DNA of 64,000 bases from Halorutilus salinus (GCF_026242195.1 NZ_RKLV01000005.1:62001-126000), one strand, 5' to 3'. Positions 41,886 through 51,128 are shown, numbered from the stretch's first letter. A program made the numbers and translations. Notes: generated by a model not told the origin, from the sequence alone.

Positions 41886-42719
41886 ATGGAGTCGTCGTCG
41901 AAGCCCAAGGTTGAGGAGTACATGACCGAGGACGTCGTCACCGTGTCACCGCCCGACACCGTCGGTGATGTCATAGACGAGATGCTTAACGACGAGGGGC
42001 ACTCCGGCTTTCCCGTCGTCGACGACACCGACAGGGGTAACGGTAAGCTACAGGGGTTTGTTACCGCCAGACGTCTCCTCGGACGTGACGAACTCGAACG
42101 TATCGACGATATGATGGCGACCAACCTCGTCGTCGCGGAGCCTGAGATGAAGGTCGACGACGCGGCGCGCGTCATACTACGGTCAGGGATACAGAAGCTT
42201 CCCGTCGTCGACGACGACGGTGTTCTCGTCGGTATAATATCCAACTCCGACGTCATACGGTCACAGATAGAGCGCGCGACGCCGAGCAAGGTCTGGAAGC
42301 TGATGCGGACGCTCGAATCGATACACGAAACCGAACTGCGCGAGGAGCGCCGCGAGGTTCCCATAGACGTACTCGTACCGACTCAGGAGAGGATATACGC
42401 CGACGAACTCGACGGACGGTCGTACGAACTCAAACACGGACTCGCCGAACCTATCATCGTCGTCGAGCGCGGCGATGAACTCGTGCTCGTCGACGGTCAC
42501 CACCGCGCGATCGCCGCAAACAGGCTCGGTATAGACGAGATGGACGCCTACGTGATCGTCGTAGGCGACGATGTCGAAGAACTCGGTCTCGAAAAGACTG
42601 CGCGGAAGTCGGGTCTCCGGACGCTCGAAGATGTCGAGGTCGTCGACTACGCCCGTCATCCTCTCATAGAGGCGACACGTTACGACACCGACGCGGATAC
42701 GGACTCCGAAGACGTTTAG
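41886..42719 (+). CDS. CBS-pair protein with ParB-like domain
   Basis: The 277-residue protein has two CBS domains (about 8-68: YMTEDVVTVSPPDTVGDV; and 72-130: MMATNLVVAEPEMKVDDAARVIL with KLPVVDDDGVLVGIIS). A ParB/sulfiredoxin-like domain follows (about 155-235) with SYELKHGLAEPIIVVERGDELVLVDGHHRAIAA, which includes the GHHR motif. CBS pairs sense adenine nucleotides, and some ParB-like domains hydrolyse CTP or ATP. The likely job is a nucleotide-gated enzyme or switch; the family is known in archaea. The ATG at 41886 precedes the first CBS domain. Confidence 0.8.
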   Translation: MESSSKPKVEEYMTEDVVTVSPPDTVGDVIDEMLNDEGHSGFPVVDDTDRGNGKLQGFVTARRLLGRDELERIDDMMATNLVVAEPEMKVDDAARVILRSGIQKLPVVDDDGVLVGIISNSDVIRSQIERATPSKVWKLMRTLESIHETELREERREVPIDVLVPTQERIYADELDGRSYELKHGLAEPIIVVERGDELVLVDGHHRAIAANRLGIDEMDAYVIVVGDDVEELGLEKTARKSGLRTLEDVEVVDYARHPLIEATRYDTDADTDSEDV

Positions 42720-42742
42720 ACGCCGTGCGACGACGGTCGGAC

Positions 42743-43537
42743 ATGGAACTCGGAATAGACGGTAACGTCGGTCTCGTCACCGCGTCTTCGAGCGGTCTCG
42801 GCAAGGCATCGGCGAAGGCGCTTGCACGGAACGGCGTTAACGTCGTCGTAAACGGACGCGACGAGGAACGTCTCGCGGAGGGTGTCGAAGATGTCCGCGA
42901 CGCCGCGACGGAGGGCGCGCGCGTCGTCGGTGTAAGCGCCGATATATCCGAGGAAGGCGAACCCGCGCGTCTCGTCGAAGCCGCAGTCGACGAGTTCGGA
43001 CGGCTTGACCATCTCGTAACGAGCGCCGGAGGACCGCCGAGCGGAGCCTTCCTCGAAACCGACGATGAGGACTGGTACGACGCGTACGACCTACTCGTTA
43101 TGAGCGTCGTACGTACCGTACGTGAAGCCGAACCCCATCTACGCGACGGCGGAGGGACGATCGTCAACATCACGTCACGTAGCGTCAAGGAAGCACTCGA
43201 CTCTCTCGTACTGTCGAACTCCGTCCGTATGTCGGTCGTCGGTCTCGAAAAGACGCTGTCGGAGGAGTTCGCGCCTGAGGTACGCGTAAACGCCGTCCTT
43301 CCCGGACCCCACGAGACATCGCGCATACGCGAACTCGTCGAACAGGGCGTCGAGCGCGGCGAGTACGACAGCTACGACGACGGTATGGAGGACTGGAGCA
43401 GTGGTATACCCCTCGAATGCGTCGGCGACCCGCGCGAACTCGGCGATACGGTCGCCTTCCTCTCATCGAACCGCGCGAGCTACATCAACGGCGTTGCGGT
43501 TCCCGTCGACGGTGGGGCGGGCGCTTCGAACCTCTAA
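42743..43537 (+). CDS. SDR-family oxidoreductase, atypical active site
   Basis: The 264-residue protein is a short-chain dehydrogenase-like protein. The NAD(P) site TASSSGLGKASAKAL (13-27) replaces the usual TGxxxGIG, and the NAG motif appears as SAGG. The usual catalytic Tyr-x-x-x-Lys is replaced by Ser-x-x-x-Arg (LVLSNSVRMSV). A PG-hinge (VNAVLPGPHETSRI) and the C-terminal YINGVAVPVDGG are normal. This Ser/Arg subgroup is widespread under 3-oxoacyl reductase names. Reaction unknown. Confidence 0.82.
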   Translation: MELGIDGNVGLVTASSSGLGKASAKALARNGVNVVVNGRDEERLAEGVEDVRDAATEGARVVGVSADISEEGEPARLVEAAVDEFGRLDHLVTSAGGPPSGAFLETDDEDWYDAYDLLVMSVVRTVREAEPHLRDGGGTIVNITSRSVKEALDSLVLSNSVRMSVVGLEKTLSEEFAPEVRVNAVLPGPHETSRIRELVEQGVERGEYDSYDDGMEDWSSGIPLECVGDPRELGDTVAFLSSNRASYINGVAVPVDGGAGASNL

Positions 43538-43705
43538 CTTCGTCTTAGACCGTTCTCTGTTGTCCTTCGCCCAATCATAGTTTCGGATACGAAAACCAAT
43601 ATATCCTGTACCGGTGCACAGCTTGTTGGTTCGGTAAACGCTAAGGGGTAAGGCAAAAGTTAAGGAGCCTCGAACCGTCTCTACGTATGCATCTCAGGTG
43701 AAATT
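43538..43705 (+). promoter_or_regulatory. suf operon promoter region
   Basis: The 168-base gap holds AAAAGTTAAGG near 43655-43665 as a likely TATA element for suf. Its distance predicts a leader of about 20-25 bases. AGGTGA at 43695-43700 acts as ribosome site before the ATG at 43706. No further ORF is visible. Confidence 0.45.
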
Positions 43706-45118
43706 ATGAGTACAGAAACAAAGGAGTGGAAAGAGGCACAGAAGGAACGTTTCGACCACCGCAACCCGGAGCGTTCCGTCCACAAGAGTCCCGAAGGACT
43801 CTCCGAGGAAGTCATACGTGAAATCTCAGAAGAGAAGGACGAACCGGACTGGATGCTCGAACGACGGCTTAAGTCGTTCCGTCATTTCAAAGACAAGCCG
43901 ATGCCCGACTGGGGACCGAGCCTCCACGAACTCGATATAGGCTCCATCGTCCCTTATCTCAAGGCGGACGAGACGACGGGCGAGGACGACTGGGATGACG
44001 TTCCCGACGACATAAAGGACACCTTCGACAAGCTCGGCATACCCGAGGCTGAGCAGGAGGCGCTCGGCGGTGTCGGGGCGCAGTACGAGTCGGAGGTCGT
44101 CTACCAGAACATGAAGGATCAGTGGGAGGAGAAAGGTGTCGTCTTCTCCGACATCGACACCGCGATCGAGGAGCACGAGGAACTCGTCAAGGAGCACTTC
44201 ATGACGAACTGCGTGCCGCCGTCGGACAACAAGTTCGCGGCTCTACACGGCGCGATACACTCCGGGGGTTCGTTCGTATACATCCCCGAAGGCGTCACGG
44301 TAGAGATGCCCATACAGGCGTACTTCCGTATGAACTCCGAGGGCATGGGGCAGTTCGAGCATACGCTTATCATCGCCGAGGACGGCGCTGACGTACATTA
44401 CATCGAGGGGTGTTCCGCGCCGATGTACTCGCGCCACAACGTCCACGCGGGATGCGTCGAGGTCTTCGTCGGCGAGGACGCGAGCGTCCAGTACTCGACC
44501 GTCCAGAACTGGTCGAAGAACACGTTCAATCTCAACACGAAGCGAGCAAAGGTCAAGAGCGGCGGTACGATGGACTGGATTTCGGGGAGCATGGGTTCCA
44601 AGACGACGATGCTCTACCCCTCCACCCATCTTGAGGGTGAGGGTGCGTCCGACCGTCATATCACAATCGGCTTCGCGGGCGAGGGTCAGAACATAGACAC
44701 GGGCGCGAAGGTCTCGCACCTCGCACCCAACACGTCCTCCACCATAGAGTCGAAGTCGATCTCGATGGACGGCGGACGTACAAACTACCGCGGTCTGGTG
44801 CGTGTCTCGCCGGGAGCGAAAGGCGTCAAGTCGTCGGTCGACTGCGACGCGCTGATGCTCGATGAGGACTCGATAAGCGACACGATGCCGTACGAGGAGA
44901 TAAAGGAGAGCGACGTCGACATGGCGCACGAGGCGACGGTCGGTTCCATAGGTGACGAGGACATCTTCTACCTCCAGTCGCGTGGTATAGAGGAGGACGA
45001 AGCGATGCAGATGGTCGTTAGCGGGTTCATAGAGCCGCTGACGGAGGAGCTACCTCTTGAGTACGCCGTTGAACTCAACCGTCTCGTCGAGCTTGAGATG
45101 GAAGGCTCCCTCGGATAG
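43706..45118 (+). CDS. sufB: SUF scaffold subunit SufB
   Basis: SufB builds Fe-S clusters together with SufC and SufD. The 470-residue protein has SEEKDEPDWMLERRLKSF, GVGAQYESEVVYQNM, and the beta-helix region with EGCSAPMYSRHNVHAGCVEVF (ligand Cys) and HEATVGSIGDEDIFYLQSRGI-EDEA. It is first of a five-gene operon, with sufD following after 37 bases. Length is normal. Confidence 0.94.
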   Translation: MSTETKEWKEAQKERFDHRNPERSVHKSPEGLSEEVIREISEEKDEPDWMLERRLKSFRHFKDKPMPDWGPSLHELDIGSIVPYLKADETTGEDDWDDVPDDIKDTFDKLGIPEAEQEALGGVGAQYESEVVYQNMKDQWEEKGVVFSDIDTAIEEHEELVKEHFMTNCVPPSDNKFAALHGAIHSGGSFVYIPEGVTVEMPIQAYFRMNSEGMGQFEHTLIIAEDGADVHYIEGCSAPMYSRHNVHAGCVEVFVGEDASVQYSTVQNWSKNTFNLNTKRAKVKSGGTMDWISGSMGSKTTMLYPSTHLEGEGASDRHITIGFAGEGQNIDTGAKVSHLAPNTSSTIESKSISMDGGRTNYRGLVRVSPGAKGVKSSVDCDALMLDEDSISDTMPYEEIKESDVDMAHEATVGSIGDEDIFYLQSRGIEEDEAMQMVVSGFIEPLTEELPLEYAVELNRLVELEMEGSLG

Positions 45119-45155
45119 CGGCACGCATATAACTTTCGGGAACTTATCATAACCA

Positions 45156-46361
45156 ATGAGTGTACAAGAGATAGACGCTGACTTCATACAGGATCTTTCG
45201 GACGAACGCGACGAGCCGGACTGGCTACGTCAGAGGCGTCTGAAGGCGTGGGGGTCGTACGAAGACCTGCCTGCGCCCAACGTGATACAGACACCGGGAA
45301 AACGCTGGACAGACCTTGAAGAACTCGACGTACGTTCACGAGGACGCCGTACGGATCAACGTAAGACGCGTACGGGGATAGAGGCTGACGTACCCGACGG
45401 CGTGATCGTCGCGGATCTTGAAGACGCGGTACGTGACCACGAGGAACTCGTCCGTGAGAGCCTCGACTCCGTCGTACGTTGGGACGAGAACAGCCTACTC
45501 GCCGTACACGCGGCGGCTTGGCGTAGCGGTCTGTTCGTATACGTACCCGAAGGCGTCGAGGTAGACGAACCGATACGGACGACGACAGAGGTCGAAGAGG
45601 AGGCGCGGTTCTCGACAACCCTTGTCGTAGCAGAGGAAAACGCAACCGTCACCGTCGCCGAGAGCGTCGAGGGCGGAGACGAGACTTACTTCTCGAACGT
45701 CGTCGAGGTCGTCGCGGGAGACGGTGCGGAGATCAACTACGGCGCGCTCCAGAACCTCAGCGACGACTCGTACCAGTTCACGTCGAAACGCGGGTCGACG
45801 GGGCGCGACGCCTCCGTAAACTGGATAGACGGCTGTTTCGGCACGGCGCTTACGAAGTCGACAGTCTCGACGGTTATCGAGGGCGAAGGCTCCGACACAC
45901 GTAACTACGGTCTGTTCTTCGGAACGGGAAGCCAGCACTTCGACCTCGAAACGTGGACGCGCCACGATGCGCCCAATACGACGTGTGACATGTTCACGCG
46001 CGGTGTGCTCGACGACCGCGCCGTGAGCGCGTACGAGGGCACCATCAACGTGACAAAGCCCGCGTACGAGGTCGACGCCTACCAGACGGAGAACGTCCTT
46101 CTGGTTAGCGAGAAGGCGGAGGCGGACGCCTCGCCGCGGCTTGAGATCGATAACCACAACGTCAAATGTTCCCACGCCGCAACGATGGGACGTATAGATG
46201 ACGAGGAGATGTTCTACATGGGTAGCAGGGGCGTCGACGAAGAGGAGGCGCGTAGCCTCATCATAGAGGGCTACTTCGAACCTGTGTTCGGCGAGCTACC
46301 TTTCCCCGAACTCGAAGAAGAGTTCAGAGAGCTGATACACGAGAAGATGGAAACAAGATGA
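45156..46361 (+). CDS. sufD: SUF scaffold subunit SufD
   Basis: The 401-residue protein is the second scaffold half. It has DEPDWLRQRRLKAWGSYEDLPAP and the SufB/D-like core with VYVPEGVEVDEPI, then CSHAATMGRIDDEEMFYMGSRGVDEEEA near the end (conserved His/Cys). Identification as SufD rather than a second SufB rests on its weaker core and missing cluster Cys motif. It overlaps sufS by 4 bases (ATGA). Confidence 0.92.
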   Translation: MSVQEIDADFIQDLSDERDEPDWLRQRRLKAWGSYEDLPAPNVIQTPGKRWTDLEELDVRSRGRRTDQRKTRTGIEADVPDGVIVADLEDAVRDHEELVRESLDSVVRWDENSLLAVHAAAWRSGLFVYVPEGVEVDEPIRTTTEVEEEARFSTTLVVAEENATVTVAESVEGGDETYFSNVVEVVAGDGAEINYGALQNLSDDSYQFTSKRGSTGRDASVNWIDGCFGTALTKSTVSTVIEGEGSDTRNYGLFFGTGSQHFDLETWTRHDAPNTTCDMFTRGVLDDRAVSAYEGTINVTKPAYEVDAYQTENVLLVSEKAEADASPRLEIDNHNVKCSHAATMGRIDDEEMFYMGSRGVDEEEARSLIIEGYFEPVFGELPFPELEEEFRELIHEKMETR

Positions 46362-47605
46362 GCATAGAGAAGGCTTCTCCCTACAACGTCGAGGCTGTAC
46401 GCGACGACTTCCCTGTCCTCGGAAGAACCGTCGACGGGGAGAAGCTCGTATACCTCGACAACGCCGCAACTTCACAGAAGCCTCAGGCGGTCATAGATGC
46501 GGTAAGCGAGTTCTACGAGGGGTACAACGCCAACGTACACCGGGGTCTGCATAAGTTAAGTCAGGAGGCGAGCGAGGCGTACGAGGGCGCGCACGACAAG
46601 GTCGCCGAGTTCATAGGAGCCGACGGTCGGGAGAACATCATCTTCACCTCGAACACGACCGAAGGCGTCAACACCGTAGCCTTCGGCTGGGGTATGCACC
46701 ACGTTGAGGAGGGTGACAACATCGTCCTGACACAGATGGAGCACCACTCGTCTCTCGTGCCTTGGCAACAGGTCGCTAAACGCAACGACGCCGAGCTACG
46801 TTTCCTTGAGGTGGAGGAAGGACTCGTCAAGGACGGCGAGGTTGAGGAGAAGATAGACGAGGATACGACAGCGGTCAGCGTCATCCACATGTCAAACGTC
46901 TTCGGCACCTTCGCGCCCGTCGACGAGATCATCGACCGCGCACACGAACACGGGGCGCGTGTACTCGTCGACGGCGCGCAGAGCGTTCCTCACGCCTCGG
47001 TTAATGTGAACGAGATGGACGCTGACTTTCTCGTCACGAGCGGTCACAAGATGTGCGGACCGACGGGCACGGGCGTTCTGTACGGCAAGACGGACGCCCT
47101 ACACGAAACCGAGCCGTACAGGTACGGCGGTGAGATGATAAAGATCGTCGAGTACGACGACGCGACCTGGGCTGACCTGCCTTGGAAGTTTGAGGGCGGT
47201 ACGCCCAACATCGCAGGTGCTGTCGGTCTTTCGGCGGCTGTCGACTACCTCGAAGAACTCGGTGTGGAGAACGTCCATGAGCACGAGAGTGCCGTGACAC
47301 GGTACGCACTCGAACTACTCGAAGACGACGACGAGGTCACCGTCTACGGACCGCACGCCGACTACGACAAAGAGCGCGCCGGTGTCATCTCTTTCAACGT
47401 CTCTGACGCACACCCGCACGACTCGTCACAGCTTCTGAGCGACCAAGGGATAGCGACGCGCTCGGGACACCACTGCGCACAGCCGCTGATGCGCGAGATG
47501 GGCGTCCCTGCGACGACACGCGCCTCGTTCTACCTCTACAACACGTACGAGGAGGTCGACGCGCTCGTGGAAGGCATCGAAACCGTCAAGGAGGTCTTCG
47601 CGTGA
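46358..47605 (+). CDS. sufS: Cysteine desulfurase SufS
   Basis: SufS removes sulfur from cysteine with pyridoxal phosphate and passes it to SufU. The 415-residue protein has VYLDNAATSQKP at the start, the PLP lysine in TSGHKMCGPTG (Lys 231) and the active Cys in SGHHCAQP (Cys 373). Length and motifs are normal for group II desulfurases. The gene is directly coupled to sufD. Confidence 0.95.
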   Translation: MSIEKASPYNVEAVRDDFPVLGRTVDGEKLVYLDNAATSQKPQAVIDAVSEFYEGYNANVHRGLHKLSQEASEAYEGAHDKVAEFIGADGRENIIFTSNTTEGVNTVAFGWGMHHVEEGDNIVLTQMEHHSSLVPWQQVAKRNDAELRFLEVEEGLVKDGEVEEKIDEDTTAVSVIHMSNVFGTFAPVDEIIDRAHEHGARVLVDGAQSVPHASVNVNEMDADFLVTSGHKMCGPTGTGVLYGKTDALHETEPYRYGGEMIKIVEYDDATWADLPWKFEGGTPNIAGAVGLSAAVDYLEELGVENVHEHESAVTRYALELLEDDDEVTVYGPHADYDKERAGVISFNVSDAHPHDSSQLLSDQGIATRSGHHCAQPLMREMGVPATTRASFYLYNTYEEVDALVEGIETVKEVFA

Positions 47606-47663
47606 TGGTAGGTATGAGAATGACAGAGAGTCGTGTCCCGGACGGGGTAGGAGGTGTCGCCAT

Positions 47664-48053
47664 ATGAGCCGCGACATGTATCGACAGCGTATACTCGACC
47701 ACTACCGCGACCCTCAGAACTACGGCACTATCAAGGATCCCGACGTAACCTACGAGGACGTTAACCCGTCGTGCGGAGACGAGATACAGATGTACGCCGT
47801 CGTCGACGACGAGGACGAGATAGTCGATGTCAAGTTCGACGGTCAGGGATGCGCGATCAGTCAAGCGAGCGCGTCGCTCCTGACGGAGAAGGTGAAAGGT
47901 ATGACCGTCGAAGAGGTGCGCGATCTCGAAACCGACGATATAAGGGAGATGCTAGGTATCGAGCTCTCACCTGTACGCGTCAAGTGCGCCGTTCTGGGTC
48001 TGAAGGTTCTTGAAGGCGGTATCGTCGAGTACGAGAAAGGAAAGGGGACTTAA
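47664..48053 (+). CDS. sufU: Sulfur-transfer protein SufU
   Basis: The 129-residue protein is of the IscU/SufU type with Cys 37, Asp 39, Cys 63 and Cys 108 (PSCGDE, GQGCAIS, RVKCAVL). The 18- to 21-residue insertion between the second and third Cys typical of SufU over IscU is present. SufU accepts sulfur from SufS, usually in a zinc-dependent way. A TAGGAGGTG site at about 47647-47655 fixes the ATG at 47664. Confidence 0.92.
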   Translation: MSRDMYRQRILDHYRDPQNYGTIKDPDVTYEDVNPSCGDEIQMYAVVDDEDEIVDVKFDGQGCAISQASASLLTEKVKGMTVEEVRDLETDDIREMLGIELSPVRVKCAVLGLKVLEGGIVEYEKGKGT

Positions 48054-48077
48054 CCTTACAGGAGATAATACACACAG

Positions 48078-48836
48078 ATGTCAGAAAACACAGTCGAAAT
48101 AGAGAATCTACACGTGGAGGTAGAGGACGAGAAGATACTCAACGGCGTTGATCTTGAGATATCAAGGGGCGAGATAGTCGCCCTCATGGGTCCGAACGGT
48201 AGCGGGAAGTCGACGCTCGCGAAGGTACTGATGGGACACCCTGCGTACGAGGTCACCGAGGGCGAGGCGTACTACAACGGCGAGAACGTCTTCGAACTCG
48301 AACCCGACGAGCGCGCGGAACTCGGCTTCTTCCTCGCCTTCCAGTACCCCAAGGAGATTACGGGCGTGACAGTCTCCAACTTCCTACGTACGGCGATAAA
48401 CGCAGGACTTGACGAGGACGACGAGATCGACCCCGTCGAGTTTCAGGAGGTGCTTGAGGAGAAGATGGAGCTTCTCGACATCGAAGCCGACTTCGCCAAT
48501 CGGTACGTCAACGAAGGGTTCTCAGGCGGCGAAAAGAAACGTATGGAGGTTCTCCAGATGGCTGTCCTCCAGCCCGAAATCGCGCTCATCGACGAGGTCG
48601 ACTCCGGACTCGATATAGACGCTCTCAAGGTCGTCGCGCGCGGGATAAACGAACTCACCGACGACGACATGGGGACGCTCCTCATCACCCACTACCAGCG
48701 TATACTCGACTACGTCGAACCCGACCGTGTCGTGGTCATGCTCGACGGCGAGATAGCAGAGAAGGGCGGACCCGAACTCGCCGAGAGGCTTGAGGACGAG
48801 GGCTACGACTGGGTACGCGAGGAAGCCGCGGCGTAG
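48078..48836 (+). CDS. sufC: SUF ATPase SufC
   Basis: SufC is the ABC-type ATPase that drives the SufBD scaffold. The 252-residue protein has Walker A GPNGSGKST (38-46), Q-loop FQYPKEITGV, signature FSGGEKKRMEV and Walker B ALIDEVDSGLDIDAL. It is last in the operon; in most haloarchaea it is first. Confidence 0.95.
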   Translation: MSENTVEIENLHVEVEDEKILNGVDLEISRGEIVALMGPNGSGKSTLAKVLMGHPAYEVTEGEAYYNGENVFELEPDERAELGFFLAFQYPKEITGVTVSNFLRTAINAGLDEDDEIDPVEFQEVLEEKMELLDIEADFANRYVNEGFSGGEKKRMEVLQMAVLQPEIALIDEVDSGLDIDALKVVARGINELTDDDMGTLLITHYQRILDYVEPDRVVVMLDGEIAEKGGPELAERLEDEGYDWVREEAAA

Positions 48837-48851
48837 AGACGAGGTACGAGA

Positions 48852-49913
48852 TTGCCGGGACGAGAAGCGTTTGACGAGCGCGGTACAGTAGGCGTAGAGG
48901 AGGAGTACTTCGTCGTAGACGCGGAGGCGCTTGAACCCGTCCCGGCGGTGGACGTTCTTTTTGAGGACGTGCCCAACGAACTCGAAGGTCACGTAGGCAC
49001 CGAGCTTTTCAAGTTTGTATTCGAGACGACGACGGAGAAGACGGAGACGCTCGAAGGCGCGCGCGAGGAGATACGACGCAAACGCGCGGCGCTCGTCGAA
49101 CACGCCCGCGACCACGGCTACGAGGTTCTCGTAGCGGGTCTGCACCCGACGGCGCTGTGGGACGAGCACCAACACGCCGAGGGCGAGAGATACGAGCAAC
49201 AGCTCGCGCGTATCGGCTATCCGCAGCACCGAAACATAACCGCGGGTCTGCACGTCCATATAGGACTCGACGACGCAGACGAGGCGGTGCGCGTCGCAGA
49301 CGAGGCGCGGCGTTACCTGCCCCTCCTACTCGCTCTGAGCGCCAACTCGCCGTTCTGGTACGGACGCGATACGGGCTTGGCGAGCGCGCGCGCCCTCGTA
49401 TTCGAGAACCTACCTAACACCGGGGTACCGTCGCGGTTCGGCGACTGGGAGACGTTCCGCCGTTTCGAACGCCGCATGGTCGAGGACGGAAGCGTCGCCG
49501 ACCGCGGCGAAATCTGGTGGGACGTACGTCCGCATACCGAGTACGGTACTGTCGAGATACGTTCCCCCGACGCGCAGACATCGCTCGGACGGTCGTTCGC
49601 GTTCGTCTCCCTCTGCCGCGCACTCGTCCTCGAACTCGCACGCCGCGACGACCGCACGGATCCGCGCCGTGAACTCCTCAACGAGAACAAGTGGCGCGCC
49701 CTACGGTACGGTCAAGACGCGTCGTTTATGAGCCTCGACGGCGGTACGATGGCACTTGACGAACGTTTTGCAGAGGTTCTCGACGCGGTTGAGACGCCGT
49801 ACAAGGACGAGATACGCGCTCTCGGCGGTGTTTCGGGAGCTGAGCGCCAACGCGAAGCGTACCGGTCGGGCGGAGCGGAAGCGGTGAAGGAAGCTGTACG
49901 TATAGACTCGTAG
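48852..49913 (+). CDS. gshA: Glutamate-cysteine ligase, haloarchaeal type
   Basis: Haloarchaea use gamma-glutamylcysteine instead of glutathione, and this enzyme makes it. The 353-residue protein is of the GCS2/YbdK type: TVGVEEEYFVVDAEAL (11-26), GLHPTA, HRNITAGLHVHIGLDD, LLLALSANSPFWYGRDTG and HTEYGTVEIRSPDAQTS. The start is TTG at 48852, just ahead of the conserved GVEEEY; no ATG fits. It lies 15 bases after sufC and may be cotranscribed. Confidence 0.9.
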   Translation: MPGREAFDERGTVGVEEEYFVVDAEALEPVPAVDVLFEDVPNELEGHVGTELFKFVFETTTEKTETLEGAREEIRRKRAALVEHARDHGYEVLVAGLHPTALWDEHQHAEGERYEQQLARIGYPQHRNITAGLHVHIGLDDADEAVRVADEARRYLPLLLALSANSPFWYGRDTGLASARALVFENLPNTGVPSRFGDWETFRRFERRMVEDGSVADRGEIWWDVRPHTEYGTVEIRSPDAQTSLGRSFAFVSLCRALVLELARRDDRTDPRRELLNENKWRALRYGQDASFMSLDGGTMALDERFAEVLDAVETPYKDEIRALGGVSGAERQREAYRSGGAEAVKEAVRIDS

Positions 49914-49935
49914 AGCCATAAAAAGAAATATAAGC

Positions 49936-49948
49936 CTAACCCGGTTAG
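49936..49948. promoter_or_regulatory. Perfect palindrome operator before the 49958 regulator
   Basis: CTAACC-C-GGTTAG is a perfect 6-1-6 inverted repeat lying between a TATA-like AAATATAA (about 49926-49933) and the leaderless ATG at 49958. A dimeric protein bound here would block RNA polymerase. Confidence 0.5.
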
Positions 49949-49957
49949 TCTAAGCAG

Positions 49958-50614
49958 ATGACCGAAGACGAAAGGGGAGACGGTGGGGAGCCGGACGACG
50001 AGGACGAGAACAACCGGCGTGTACGTATAGTCAAGAATGAGGACGCCGTCGACAAGAAGGAAGAAACAGTCGGGGAAGCGACGGATCAGGCGACGCGTGC
50101 CGTCGACAAGCTACGTAAGGGAAGCCGTGACCGCGTCGAGGATACGGCGGAGGATGCGAGGGAGACGGTCGAGGACACGTTACAGAAGAGCGTCGACTCT
50201 GTCGATTCGAGCCTCGTCGATCTTCTCTCATCGTTCCTCGATACGGAGACGCGCGCCAAGGTGTACCTCTACCTCCGGAAACGTGGAGAGGCGACGAGCG
50301 AGGAGATCGCGGAGGACACGGGTCTGTACCCGAGTACGGTGCGCGAGTGCCTCTCCGACATGTATCAGGAAGGTATCGTCGAGCGCCGTAAGAAGCAGAC
50401 GCAGGGCGCGGGAAACAACCCGTACGTCTACCAAGCCGTACAGCCGAGCGAACTCGCGCGTAGGTTCTCCGAACGCGTCGAGGACAGACTCAACCGTCTT
50501 TTCAACCTTGACGACTACCTCGGCGAGTCGCGTAGGCGCGAACTCAAGGCGGACTGGTCGCCGTACAAGATAGTCATAGACTCGGAGGACGACGAGGACT
50601 CCGAGACGAGATGA
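49958..50614 (+). CDS. HTH transcription regulator with charged N-terminal region
   Basis: The 218-residue protein has a highly charged, probably coiled N-terminal part (1-85). A TrmB/ArsR-like winged helix follows (about 88-160): TRAKVYLYLRKRGEATSEEIAEDTGLYPSTVRECLSDMYQEGIVERRK. A basic/acidic C-terminus ends it. The family is recognised from haloarchaea, where it lies next to coaD as here (4-base overlap). The palindrome in its own promoter suggests self-regulation. Confidence 0.8.
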   Translation: MTEDERGDGGEPDDEDENNRRVRIVKNEDAVDKKEETVGEATDQATRAVDKLRKGSRDRVEDTAEDARETVEDTLQKSVDSVDSSLVDLLSSFLDTETRAKVYLYLRKRGEATSEEIAEDTGLYPSTVRECLSDMYQEGIVERRKKQTQGAGNNPYVYQAVQPSELARRFSERVEDRLNRLFNLDDYLGESRRRELKADWSPYKIVIDSEDDEDSETR

Positions 50615-51096
50615 AGGTCGCTATCGGGGGTACCTTCGACCCGATACACGACGGACACCGCGCGCTTCTGCGTAAGGCTCTCGAACTCGGCGACGACGGT
50701 GTTGTCGTCGGTCTTACGAGCGACGAACTCGCGCCCAAGACACGTCCAAAGCCGCGTGAGATACGTCCTTTTGAGGAGCGTCGTAACGCCCTTCTCGAAG
50801 AACTCGGCTCTCTCGACGAGGACGGACGCGACTTTACCGTCGAACGCCTCGACGACCCGTACGGCGTCGCGAGCGAAGACCCTGAGTTCGACGCCCTTGT
50901 GGTTTCGCCGGAGACCCAAGAGGGCGGCGAGAGGATCAACCAGCTCCGGCGCGAACGCGGCTACGAACCGCTTGAGGTCGTCGTCGTCCCGCATGTCATG
51001 GCGGACGACGGTGAACCCATCTCTTCGACACGTGTCGTCGAGGGCGTAATCGACACCGAAGGCAACGTGTTACAGGACGCCGGCGCTGATACCTGA
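50611..51096 (+). CDS. coaD: Phosphopantetheine adenylyltransferase, archaeal type
   Basis: The enzyme transfers AMP from ATP to 4'-phosphopantetheine in coenzyme A synthesis. The 161-residue protein has the nucleotidyltransferase motif GGTFDPIHDGH (6-16) and ISSTRVVEG near 136-144. It belongs to the archaeal/eukaryotic class rather than bacterial CoaD. It overlaps the regulator gene by 4 bases. Confidence 0.92.
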   Translation: MKVAIGGTFDPIHDGHRALLRKALELGDDGVVVGLTSDELAPKTRPKPREIRPFEERRNALLEELGSLDEDGRDFTVERLDDPYGVASEDPEFDALVVSPETQEGGERINQLRRERGYEPLEVVVVPHVMADDGEPISSTRVVEGVIDTEGNVLQDAGADT

Positions 51097-51128
51097 ACGT
51101 TTTTTACCGTCGTAGCCGACGTATCCGT

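Noticed and set aside
43538-43705. Small RNA or riboswitch before suf
   Set aside because: Only weak, scattered complementarity (for example ACCAA with TTGGT about 30 bases apart) is present; nothing supports a defined RNA fold.
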